A program made the position numbers and the translations under genes. From NCBI GenBank assembly GCA_002394025.1, contig DGSV01000072.1, positions 1 through 11,866 on the forward strand: DNA of 11,866 nt, in the 5' to 3' direction. Positions 6,596 to 11,866 of this stretch are shown here, piece after piece. The notes beneath the pieces were generated by a model. That model did no database searches. It saw nothing but the letters and a program-made list of their open reading frames with translations, and was not told the DNA's origin. Source of the DNA: Bacteroidales bacterium UBA4353 (GTDB lineage: Bacteria > Bacteroidota > Bacteroidia > Bacteroidales > Paludibacteraceae). Each line of letters starts with the position of its first letter. Position 1 is the stretch's first letter.

Positions 6596-7786
6596 TTATT
6601 TATTATTGCTATTTTCATTTTTGTCAGGGTTGTTATTCCTATGAAATTTGGCATTGCCGCCTACTCGTCTTTGATTTCCGCTACGCGGCTGCTGTTGTCG
6701 TCTTTGCTGTCGGGGCCGGTCGAATCGTGTAAGCTCATCCTGTCCTACGACATTCTCGTAATCAAAAGTTTTGACCACCTGCTCGGCTGAAGTATGCTTG
6801 CCACCTATGGTATTTGGCTTCTGCCCTTTGCGATTCATTTCTATGATATCATTAGCCTGCTGCGCGGTTATCACCACAAGGTTTGCCGCAATCTTGGGGT
6901 CGGAAGAATACGTTACTTCTCCGGCAAGCGGGTTAGATTTGAAGTGATACCATGTTCCCTCCATGGTTTCAAGTGTAGTATTTCTGTCGGGGAAATGTCT
7001 CAGGGCATCTTGATAGTCATCAAGTTCAAAGTTAAGACAACACTTGAGTTTTGCGCATTGTCCGGCAAGTTTCTGCGGGTTCAGACTGAGGTCCTGTACC
7101 CTGGCCGCTGTTGTGGTCACAGAAGTGAAATTAGTGAGCCATGTAGTGCAGCATAGTTCTCTGCCGCATGGTCCTGTACCTCCTATTCGTCCCGCCTCTT
7201 GGCGAGCTCCTATTTGCTTCATCTCAATGCGGACACGGAATGTTTCGGCGAAAACTTTGATAAGTTGGCGGAAATCCACGCGGTCGTCAGCTATATAATA
7301 GAATATTGCCTTGGTGCCATCACCCTGATATTCCACATCACCGATTTTCATATCCAGCTGCATATCCTTAGCTATCTTGCGAGCCTTGATCATCGTTTCT
7401 TGCTCTTTGGCATGGGCTTCGTCTGCCCGCTCTATATCCGCGTCTTTGGCTATCCTGTACACTTTGCGCACTTCATAACGCGAGAGGTCAATTCTGTTTT
7501 TAAGGATTTGCATGATTACCAATCGGCCTGTGAGTGTCACCTCACCTATGTCATGACCCGGCGAGGCTTCCACTGCTACCATGTCACCCTTGCTCAAAGG
7601 CAGATGCTCGGTATTGAGATAGTAACCTTTGCGAGTATTCTTGAATTGAACCTCAACAAGGTCGGTATCAGACAATGCTTCCGGCAAATCGCTCAACCAG
7701 TCAAAAACGCTGAGTTTCAAAGCTGTAGTACGACAACAGCCACCACTGGTTATCTGACAACCATTATCATCTAATGTGAATTTCAT
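6596..7786 (-). CDS. ricT: PSP1-domain protein RicT (YaaT-like), Fe-S complex subunit
   Basis: The product has 396 residues. The central part (about 45-285) is the PSP1/RicT domain, with cysteines typical of RicT at GPCGRELCC (207, 212, 213) and CAKLKCC (244, 249, 250). In Bacillus subtilis, RicT (YaaT) forms the RicA-RicF-RicT complex, which carries [4Fe-4S] clusters and affects RNA processing by RNase Y, competence, sporulation and biofilm. RicA and RicF partners are not seen here. The protein is longer than the Bacillus one: an N-terminal extension holds three further cysteines (10, 17, 18), and the C-terminal tail from about 355 is low complexity, rich in Arg, Gln and Asn. It lies 17 bases after holB; the holB-ricT neighbourhood is also found in Firmicutes, which supports the call. 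gldH starts one base after its stop. Confidence 0.92.
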   Translation of the reverse strand: MKFTLDDNGCQITSGGCCRTTALKLSVFDWLSDLPEALSDTDLVEVQFKNTRKGYYLNTEHLPLSKGDMVAVEASPGHDIGEVTLTGRLVIMQILKNRIDLSRYEVRKVYRIAKDADIERADEAHAKEQETMIKARKIAKDMQLDMKIGDVEYQGDGTKAIFYYIADDRVDFRQLIKVFAETFRVRIEMKQIGARQEAGRIGGTGPCGRELCCTTWLTNFTSVTTTAARVQDLSLNPQKLAGQCAKLKCCLNFELDDYQDALRHFPDRNTTLETMEGTWYHFKSNPLAGEVTYSSDPKIAANLVVITAQQANDIIEMNRKGQKPNTIGGKHTSAEQVVKTFDYENVVGQDELTRFDRPRQQRRQQQPRSGNQRRVGGNAKFHRNNNPDKNENSNNK

Positions 7787-7803
7787 TGTTTCTGTTGTTA
7801 ATA

Positions 7804-8988
7804 TTAGTTCTTATTATCCTCCTTCATCTTCAGGAAAAGGATAAAATGCAATGCCAAGTCAAAAAACACCATGCCCGAGTTAACATTCTGATTGAGGTGT
7901 TTGACGGCAAGATCCAGTTCTTGATTGATAAGTTCCACGTTGGCGGTATTGACAAAAGGCGAGAATTTATCAGCAAATCGTTCCTCGCTGACATCCATAT
8001 AATTCAATTGTGGATTTTTGAGGTTATAAATAAAATTCTCGCGCACTTGTTTTTGGAAGTAATAGATGAGGTCTATCTGTCTGTCCCGGCTGAAATTTTT
8101 TGTTATATCTTCCGCCCAAACCTTCAATGCCCTGAGGGCTTCATAGTCTCTTTTGTTTCCTATGAGCCATGCCTTTCTCATCAAGTCTATGAAGTAATCA
8201 AGTTCCGTCTTATCGTTTTGCTGCCTATGCTCTACGGCTCTGACGGCTCTGATAGCATTCATGGCACTTCCCTGCGCCTGATGAGCTATTCTGCTCAATG
8301 TTTCCTCATCGCCATCGGGAAACACCTCGCGAAGTATGCTCAAAACCTCCTCTTGCTCAAGATTGTTGACATGCACCGGCTGTGATCGGGAGAGTATGGT
8401 TCCCAATATTTGCTTCTCATGGTCGCTGACGAGGATTATCAACGTCTTTTCCGGTGGTTCCTCAACGAGTTTCAGCAATTTATTGGCTGTTGCCGTTTCC
8501 ATGCGCTCCGGCGCCCATATTATCAGAGTTTTGTAGTCTGCCTGATATGATTTGAGCGACATTTTATGGGCTATCTGCGCCGCTTCGGCGGAGAGTATGG
8601 TAAGGTGTTTTTGTTCTTTGGATATTTCGCTACCCCACTCCTGCAGTCCAAAATACTTATCTTCAAGCAGCATTTTGCGGAAACTGTCGGCAAAATCGTC
8701 ACATACGGAACTTTTGCCTGACTGACCTTGGTTCACTATAGGATACACAAAATGCAGGTCAGGGTGTTCAAGACGCTGAAACTGCAGGCAGTTAGGGCAT
8801 TGTCCGCAGCTGTCGTTTTCCGTGCGGTGTTCGCAGCATACGTATTGGGCATAGGCTATTGCGAGGCGCAATTTACCTACTCCTTCAGCGCCATAAAACA
8901 ATTGGGCATGCGCCACACGGTTCTCAAGAACAGTACGGCGCAAACGCTCCTTAAGGGCTTCGTGACCTATGATGTCGCGGAATAACAT
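7804..8988 (-). CDS. holB: DNA polymerase III subunit delta' (clamp loader)
   Basis: Delta' is a fixed subunit of the clamp loader that places the sliding clamp on primed DNA. The 394-residue product begins with the RFC-like box FRDIIGHEALKERL, then a degenerate Walker A GAEGVGKLRLA (33-43; Leu replaces the usual Thr/Ser after Lys, as expected for a subunit with little or no ATPase activity). A zinc-binding cluster follows, with cysteines at 51/52, 61, 64 and 67 (CGQCPNC). NKLLKLVEEPPEKT marks the AAA+ core, and LSRSQPVHV replaces the common SRCQ. The C-terminal half is helical and is the collar region by analogy. The ATG at 8988 is the only good start. The gene lies 9 bases after the lipoprotein gene and 17 bases before ricT. 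Confidence 0.94.
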   Translation of the reverse strand: MLFRDIIGHEALKERLRRTVLENRVAHAQLFYGAEGVGKLRLAIAYAQYVCCEHRTENDSCGQCPNCLQFQRLEHPDLHFVYPIVNQGQSGKSSVCDDFADSFRKMLLEDKYFGLQEWGSEISKEQKHLTILSAEAAQIAHKMSLKSYQADYKTLIIWAPERMETATANKLLKLVEEPPEKTLIILVSDHEKQILGTILSRSQPVHVNNLEQEEVLSILREVFPDGDEETLSRIAHQAQGSAMNAIRAVRAVEHRQQNDKTELDYFIDLMRKAWLIGNKRDYEALRALKVWAEDITKNFSRDRQIDLIYYFQKQVRENFIYNLKNPQLNYMDVSEERFADKFSPFVNTANVELINQELDLAVKHLNQNVNSGMVFFDLALHFILFLKMKEDNKN

Positions 8989-8997
8989 CGCCCCGGG

Positions 8998-9783
8998 TTA
9001 TTTTAGATAGTCGGATATCAGGCTAAAAGGCAGCTCAATCTCAATATCTCCGAAGGCGTAGGGACCTATTTCGTAGGGATTAAAGACAAAGACGACAGTG
9101 CTGTCGGTGAAGAAGAAATTGTCGTTGGGATAGATATTCTGCGGGAAGTAACCCTTCTCCTCAATATCGCGCACGAGCGCCACATCATCGTCCTGCTCAA
9201 CAATTTGCTGAAGCATGATGTTATGAAGCGGCTCGCGGTACTCGCCCTTGAACACATCCTGCTCACTGATGAGTTTACCTGAAGGCAATTCAAAATTCAC
9301 GAACTGACGCGTATTGATTCCATGAGCACCACCAAGATATACATATCTTTCTATGCAGTAGCTCAAACGTGTATCAGACAGATATGTCTCATAGCCAACA
9401 GTCTCATACTCATAGTTATATATAAAGTCAAACTCCAAATCCTCATCTTCTTCAAGGGCCTGAACATTATTTGTCTTGTAGTCCTCATAGAGTATGTCAT
9501 GGAACTTCTGCGCCGCTTGCGGTATCGTTTCTGTGTTTTTTGACACATCTTCTCCGAAGAGTTTGATTTTGAGCACATCATTAATACTTTGAGCCAAAGC
9601 CGGTTCGGATGACTTATAGTAATTGATATTATCAAAAATGCGCAAACAATAAGGTACTCCTTCTTTGAGCGGCAGAGCTACGGAATCATAATAATTTTCA
9701 GAAGCCGTGAGTAATTGTTTGGGCTTTGATGGGCATGCCGTTAGCAGCACCGCGAAAAGCATCGGAATTAAGTATTTCTTCAT
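8998..9783 (-). CDS. lipoprotein with RsiV/DUF3298-like C-terminal domain
   Basis: This 261-residue secreted lipoprotein has signal peptide 1-16 and a clear lipobox LTAC, with Cys17 as the lipidated residue. The C-terminal half fits the RsiV/DUF3298 domain: YVYLGGAHGINT (147-158), FELPSGKLISEQDVF (164-178), and FFFTDSTVVFVFNPYEIGPYA followed by an E-I-E-L-P strand near the end. The N-terminal part resembles the DUF4163/PdaC region that often precedes it. In Bacillus, RsiV is an anti-sigma factor that binds lysozyme, and PdaC is a peptidoglycan deacetylase. This protein has no cytoplasmic sigma-binding domain and no deacetylase domain, so it is probably an envelope lipoprotein of unknown function. 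It follows trxA by 28 bases and precedes holB by 9 bases, in one operon. An acidic run (EEDEDLE, 111-117) is notable. Confidence 0.85.
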   Translation of the reverse strand: MKKYLIPMLFAVLLTACPSKPKQLLTASENYYDSVALPLKEGVPYCLRIFDNINYYKSSEPALAQSINDVLKIKLFGEDVSKNTETIPQAAQKFHDILYEDYKTNNVQALEEDEDLEFDFIYNYEYETVGYETYLSDTRLSYCIERYVYLGGAHGINTRQFVNFELPSGKLISEQDVFKGEYREPLHNIMLQQIVEQDDDVALVRDIEEKGYFPQNIYPNDNFFFTDSTVVFVFNPYEIGPYAFGDIEIELPFSLISDYLK

Positions 9784-9811
9784 AACGATACGGCTATTGC
9801 CGAGTTAAAAA

Positions 9812-10120
9812 TTATAACAAAGCATTAATTTTCTCCACGAGAACTTCTTTGGGCACTACTCCGACAGACCTGTCAACGAGTTTGCCATCCTTGAAGAACA
9901 CCAAAGTAGGTATTGAACGTATGCCAAGGTCACCGGCTGATGCGGGATTTTCGTCAACGTTGCAGCTGCCTATCGTAACCTTGCCTTCGTACTCTTTCTC
10001 GAGTTCTTCAACCACCGGCGACAACATTCGGCACGGACCGCACCAAGGTGCCCAAAAATCAATTACTAATGGTTTTCCGGCACTGATCAGACCGGCAATT
10101 GTTTGATCTGTAATTTGCAT
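9812..10120 (-). CDS. trxA: thioredoxin
   Basis: This is a small 102-residue cytoplasmic thioredoxin, the usual length. The redox-active site is WCGPC, with Cys27 and Cys30. The cis-proline comes in the SIPT motif at Pro71, and the buried acidic residue Asp21 sits in VIDFWAPWC. There is no signal peptide, so it acts in the cytosol as a general disulfide reductant, recycled by thioredoxin reductase (not in the window). A well-formed promoter and a leader hairpin lie upstream. It appears to be the first gene of the long minus-strand train and is followed by the lipoprotein gene after 28 bases. The symbol trxA is by family; Bacteroidota often have several thioredoxins. Confidence 0.96.
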   Translation of the reverse strand: MQITDQTIAGLISAGKPLVIDFWAPWCGPCRMLSPVVEELEKEYEGKVTIGSCNVDENPASAGDLGIRSIPTLVFFKDGKLVDRSVGVVPKEVLVEKINALL

Positions 10121-10153
10121 AATGGATATATATTAGGTTTTACGTTTTGTGAT

Positions 10154-10170
10154 AGCCGTGAGCCACGGCT
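10154..10170 (-). promoter_or_regulatory. stem-loop in the trxA leader
   Basis: AGCCGTG-AGC-CACGGCT is a perfect 7-bp inverted repeat with a 3-base loop. It starts about 8 bases after the predicted transcription start of trxA and ends 33 bases before its ATG. No T tract follows in the trxA direction, so it is not an intrinsic terminator for thiL. It may stabilise the 5' end of the operon mRNA or be a protein-binding palindrome; its role is inferred only. Confidence 0.5.
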
Positions 10171-10182
10171 CATTATAATCTA

Positions 10183-10214
10183 CAAAGTTATGAAAAACAA
10201 ACGATATAAGCAAT
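10183..10214 (-). promoter_or_regulatory. promoter of trxA and the downstream gene train
   Basis: On the minus strand, a -33-like ATTG (10211-10214) is separated by 20 bases from TAACTTTG (10183-10190), an exact match to the Bacteroidota -7 consensus TAnnTTTG. The -33 element lacks one T of the ideal TTTG. The predicted transcription start is near 10177. It is the only strong promoter seen for the eight genes that follow. Confidence 0.72.
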
Positions 10215-10235
10215 TCCCCCACCAAATATATTTTC

Positions 10236-10249
10236 AGTGAGTTGTCACT
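10236..10249 (-). terminator. possible weak terminator hairpin after thiL
   Basis: AGTGA-GTTG-TCACT is a 5-bp inverted repeat starting 6 bases beyond the thiL stop codon. In the thiL direction it is followed by GAAAATATATTT, which is A/T-rich but not a clean T tract. The stem is short, so termination would be partial at best. Confidence 0.3.
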
Positions 10250-10255
10250 CCCGTG

Positions 10256-11272
10256 CTAAAAAGCCTTCCAACCCTGTGCCTGCAACTCCATGAGTTGTCC
10301 CTCGCGCGTAACGAAATTCATCCCGTCGGCTTTGTCGGTAATATGCCCTATAATAAATATCTTATCGAGCGGCAGCAGCTTATCATAATCGGCAATGGGG
10401 CATGTGAAGAGAAGTTCATAGTCCTCTCCTCCGTTCAGGGCGCAAGTTACGATGTTAAGATTCATCTGTTCTGCGAGCACGGCAGCCTGATAGTCAATCG
10501 GTAATTTATCTTCATAGAGCCGGCAGCCGACACCTGACTGGGTACAAATATGCATTACTTCTGACGATAAGCCGTCGCTGACATCCATCATCGCCGTGGG
10601 CATGATGGCCGCGGCCTTGAGCTCGTCAATAATATCTTTTCTCGCTTCAGGTTTAAGTTGACGTTGCAGCAAGTATTCAAATCCCGCGAAATCAGGCTGC
10701 GACTGGGTATTACCTTTTAATGCTATTCTCTCTCTCTCAAGCAGTTGCAAACCAAGATATGCTGCTCCGAGATTTCCCGATACGCACAGCAAATCACCAT
10801 CTTTAGCCCCATTGCGATACACTATTTCTTCTTGTTTGGCACTGCCTATGCAAGTAACGGAAATCGTGAGCCCTGTGAGTGAGGACGATGTATCGCCTCC
10901 AACGAGGTCCACGCCATAGGTTTGGCACGCGAGGCGTATGCCGTCGTATAGTTCCTCAAGCATTTCCACGCTGAAACGCGCTGAAACACCAAGCGAGACA
11001 ACTATCTGTTCGGGTTTGCCATTCATGGCATATATATCGGAAAAATTCACCACGGCAGCCTTGTAGCCCAAATGCCTGAGAGGTACATACTCAAGATTGA
11101 AATGTATGCCCTCAAGCAAAATGTCGGTAGTGACAAGTGTCTTACGCTCGCCATTGTCAATCACTGCCGCGTCATCACCTATGCCTTTGAGCGAAGAAGT
11201 ATTGGTGAGCGGAAAATTTTCGGTAAGGTGTTTGATGAGTCCAAACTCACCATAATCAGAAATCTGGGTCAC
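10256..11272 (-). CDS. thiL: thiamine-monophosphate kinase ThiL
   Basis: ThiL phosphorylates thiamine monophosphate to thiamine diphosphate with ATP, the last step of coenzyme B1 synthesis. The 338-residue product has the family motifs in order: GIGDDAAV (30-37, metal binding), TTDILLEGIHF (48-58), NFSDIYAM (76-83), GGDT (125-128), VSGNLG (164-169), LKPEAR (206-211) and DVSDGLSSE (230-238). The metal-binding aspartates are present, so the enzyme should be active. The start is a GTG at 11272; no ATG occurs in frame between it and the -7 element. No thiamine riboswitch is seen in the short leader (about 25 bases), and no other thi gene is in the window. The stop is TAG. It is divergent from rpmH. 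Confidence 0.96.
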   Translation of the reverse strand: MTQISDYGEFGLIKHLTENFPLTNTSSLKGIGDDAAVIDNGERKTLVTTDILLEGIHFNLEYVPLRHLGYKAAVVNFSDIYAMNGKPEQIVVSLGVSARFSVEMLEELYDGIRLACQTYGVDLVGGDTSSSLTGLTISVTCIGSAKQEEIVYRNGAKDGDLLCVSGNLGAAYLGLQLLERERIALKGNTQSQPDFAGFEYLLQRQLKPEARKDIIDELKAAAIMPTAMMDVSDGLSSEVMHICTQSGVGCRLYEDKLPIDYQAAVLAEQMNLNIVTCALNGGEDYELLFTCPIADYDKLLPLDKIFIIGHITDKADGMNFVTREGQLMELQAQGWKAF

Positions 11273-11302
11273 GTTTATGGGTATTTTTAGCGGTTATTTT
11301 GT

Positions 11303-11311
11303 GCAAATTTA
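11303..11311 (-). promoter_or_regulatory. -7 promoter element for thiL
   Basis: TAAATTTGC on the minus strand matches TAnnTTTG and lies 30 bases before the thiL GTG. The region 19-21 bases upstream has no TTTG, so the -33 part is weak. The short distance implies a leader of about 25 bases or less. Confidence 0.5.
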
Positions 11312-11330
11312 CAAAAAATATGTATAATAA

Positions 11331-11362
11331 TTTGTCTATTACGCAAAAAACTCTTACCTTTG
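11331..11362 (+). promoter_or_regulatory. rpmH promoter
   Basis: TTTG (11331-11334), a 20-base spacer and TACCTTTG (11355-11362) fit the Bacteroidota promoter consensus closely. The predicted transcription start is near 11366, at the base of a stem-loop, leaving a leader of about 60 bases. The sequence from the -7 box onward (TTTGCAGTCCGTTT) is identical to that of the tRNA-Ser promoter. Confidence 0.82.
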
Positions 11363-11364
11363 CA

Positions 11365-11388
11365 GTCCGTTTTGTGCAAAAAGCGGAC
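11365..11388 (+). promoter_or_regulatory. 5'-terminal stem-loop of the rpmH transcript
   Basis: The segment can fold into a 9-bp stem (one G-U pair) between GTCCGTTTT and AAAGCGGAC (with A-U pairs next to the loop), closed by a 6-base loop. It begins at or within a base or two of the predicted transcription start. It is therefore either a transcript-leading hairpin or a palindromic operator over the start site. No sequence after it looks like a terminator. Confidence 0.5.
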
Positions 11389-11424
11389 ATAAGCTAAAAA
11401 AAACAACTAAAAAAATCTGCAGAT

Positions 11425-11610
11425 ATGAAAAGAACCTTTCAACCCCACAACCGCAAGCGCATGAATAAGCACGGTTTTCGTGAACGTATGGCTACCGCCA
11501 ACGGTCGTCGTGTACTTGCGGCTCGTCGCGCTAAAGGCCGCAAAAAACTGACGGTAGCGGACGAAGTGTCCGGAAAAATAGCTTATAAATACGGTTTGGT
11601 AAAGCATTAA
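11425..11610 (+). CDS. rpmH: 50S ribosomal protein L34 (bL34)
   Basis: This small basic protein of 61 residues opens with the universal L34 start MKRTFQPHNRKRMNKHGFR and continues with RMATANGRRVLAARRAKGRKKLTV, nearly invariant in the family. L34 binds 23S rRNA in the large subunit. Most L34 proteins have about 44-53 residues. Here the C terminus runs on after the RKKLTV core (about 43) with an extra segment ending in KYGLVKH, which is longer than usual. No Shine-Dalgarno sequence is seen before the ATG, as is normal for Bacteroidota. It has its own promoter and is followed by a strong terminator, so it is probably transcribed alone. rnpA, its usual downstream partner in many bacteria, is absent here; a rubredoxin gene follows instead. 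Confidence 0.97.
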   Translation: MKRTFQPHNRKRMNKHGFRERMATANGRRVLAARRAKGRKKLTVADEVSGKIAYKYGLVKH

Positions 11611-11630
11611 GCTCTTTTGTCGGATGACGT

Positions 11631-11667
11631 AAAAACTCTTGTGTCGACGGGCACAAGAGTTTTTTTT
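11631..11667 (+). terminator. intrinsic terminator after rpmH
   Basis: AAAAACTCTTGTG pairs perfectly with CACAAGAGTTTTT (13 bp) around the 8-base loop TCGACGGG, and the T run continues to 11667. It starts 20 bases after the rpmH stop. The A tract on the left arm means it could also act in the reverse direction, but no gene ends there from the right within the window. Confidence 0.93.
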
Positions 11668-11687
11668 CGCATATTTCGCCCGCAAAA

Positions 11688-11718
11688 TTTGTCGTTTGCG
11701 ATTATTTTAATAACTTTG
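11688..11718 (+). promoter_or_regulatory. promoter of the rubredoxin gene
   Basis: TTTG (11688-11691), a 19-base spacer and TAACTTTG (11711-11718) give an exact fit to the Bacteroidota consensus. The predicted start near 11724 leaves a leader of about 37 bases, rich in A and without a Shine-Dalgarno sequence. Confidence 0.8.
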
Positions 11719-11760
11719 TGAAGTAAATAGCAATTATTAACAACAAAAAACATTATTATC

Positions 11761-11866
11761 ATGAAGTACATCTGCAACATCTGCGGTTATGTTTACGACC
11801 CCGAGGTGGGTGATGTTGACGGCGGCATAGCCCCCGGAACCGCGTTTGAAGACATTCCCGAAGATT
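11761..11866 (+). CDS. rubredoxin, N-terminal part (cut by window edge)
   Basis: The first 35 residues are visible: MKYICNICGYVYDPEVGD, then DGGIAPGTAFEDIPED. This is the N-terminal half of a rubredoxin, a small cytoplasmic electron carrier with one iron held by four cysteines. The first CxxCG pair (Cys5 and Cys8) is present with the conserved GYVYDP. The second pair (CPxCG) would lie just beyond the edge; the residue expected next is Trp (EDW), which is also cut off. In anaerobes, rubredoxin passes electrons to oxygen- and peroxide-reducing enzymes. It has its own promoter and is separated from rpmH by a strong terminator. Confidence 0.93.
   Translation, partial: MKYICNICGYVYDPEVGDVDGGIAPGTAFEDIPED

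Noticed and set aside
6595..6654. Longer GldH starting at the ATG at 6654
   Set aside because: It would place 20 residues before the signal peptide and overlap ricT; the ATG at 6594 gives a normal lipoprotein N terminus.
7199..7774. Long plus-strand open frame (191 codons) opposite ricT
   Set aside because: It is fully antisense to ricT, whose cysteine motifs are clear. The frame is open only by codon bias of the opposite strand.
7786..8385. Plus-strand open frame of 199 codons opposite holB
   Set aside because: It is antisense to holB with its RFC-like, zinc and EEPP motifs; no family features in the product.
9786..9802. Short CGGC-TATT-GCCG hairpin between trxA and the lipoprotein gene as a terminator
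   Set aside because: The stem is only 4 bp with no T tract, and the gap is 28 bases, which fits continued transcription.
11273..11311. Thiamine (TPP) riboswitch before thiL
   Set aside because: The leader between the -7 element and the GTG is about 25 bases, too short, and no thi-box sequence is visible.
1..11866. Mobile element, prophage, CRISPR array or defence system
   Set aside because: No transposase, integrase, repeat-spacer pattern, cas gene or phage gene was seen on either strand; the genes are core or common Bacteroidales functions.

Overview
The window looks like ordinary chromosome from a Bacteroidota bacterium, most likely order Bacteroidales (a Muribaculaceae-like relative is possible, but the family cannot be fixed by eye). 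Three things support this. Promoters follow the Bacteroidota pattern TTTG-N19-21-TAnnTTTG. Genes lack recognisable Shine-Dalgarno sequences. The gene set includes a GldH lipoprotein next to a RicT/PSP1 protein and DNA polymerase III delta', and a Mrp ATPase without cysteines. No insertion sequence, phage gene, CRISPR array or toxin-antitoxin module was seen.

Layout. At the left edge lies the 5' end of a tRNA-Ser on the minus strand, with a clean promoter. Next, also on the minus strand, is a pair of small membrane proteins: a GtrA-family protein followed by a flippase-like (LPG-synthase transmembrane) protein. Across an AT-rich divergent promoter region, rsmA (16S rRNA dimethyltransferase) and a CorA-type metal channel run on the plus strand. 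They converge, with only 9 bases between stop codons, on the end of a long minus-strand gene train. Read 5' to 3', the train is trxA, an RsiV/DUF3298-type lipoprotein, holB, ricT, gldH, trmB, mrp and an exosortase-family protease. Spacings of 28, 9, 17, 1, -14, 59 and -8 bases suggest one operon, probably driven by the trxA promoter near 10183-10214. thiL lies upstream on the same strand, separated from trxA by 135 bases that carry that promoter. Finally, rpmH (ribosomal protein L34) with a strong terminator and the start of a rubredoxin gene run on the plus strand to the right edge.

How the parts fit. The large operon joins housekeeping functions (redox, replication clamp loading, tRNA modification, a Mrp-type Fe-S/ATPase factor) with envelope functions (two lipoproteins and an exosortase). 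I found no clear previously undescribed system. The best leads are the orphan exosortase translationally coupled to a cysteine-free Mrp; a 14-base sequence shared exactly by the tRNA-Ser and rpmH promoters, in rpmH running into a transcript-leading hairpin; a GtrA/flippase pair without a glycosyltransferase in the visible neighbourhood; and the unusual ends of the RicT protein.
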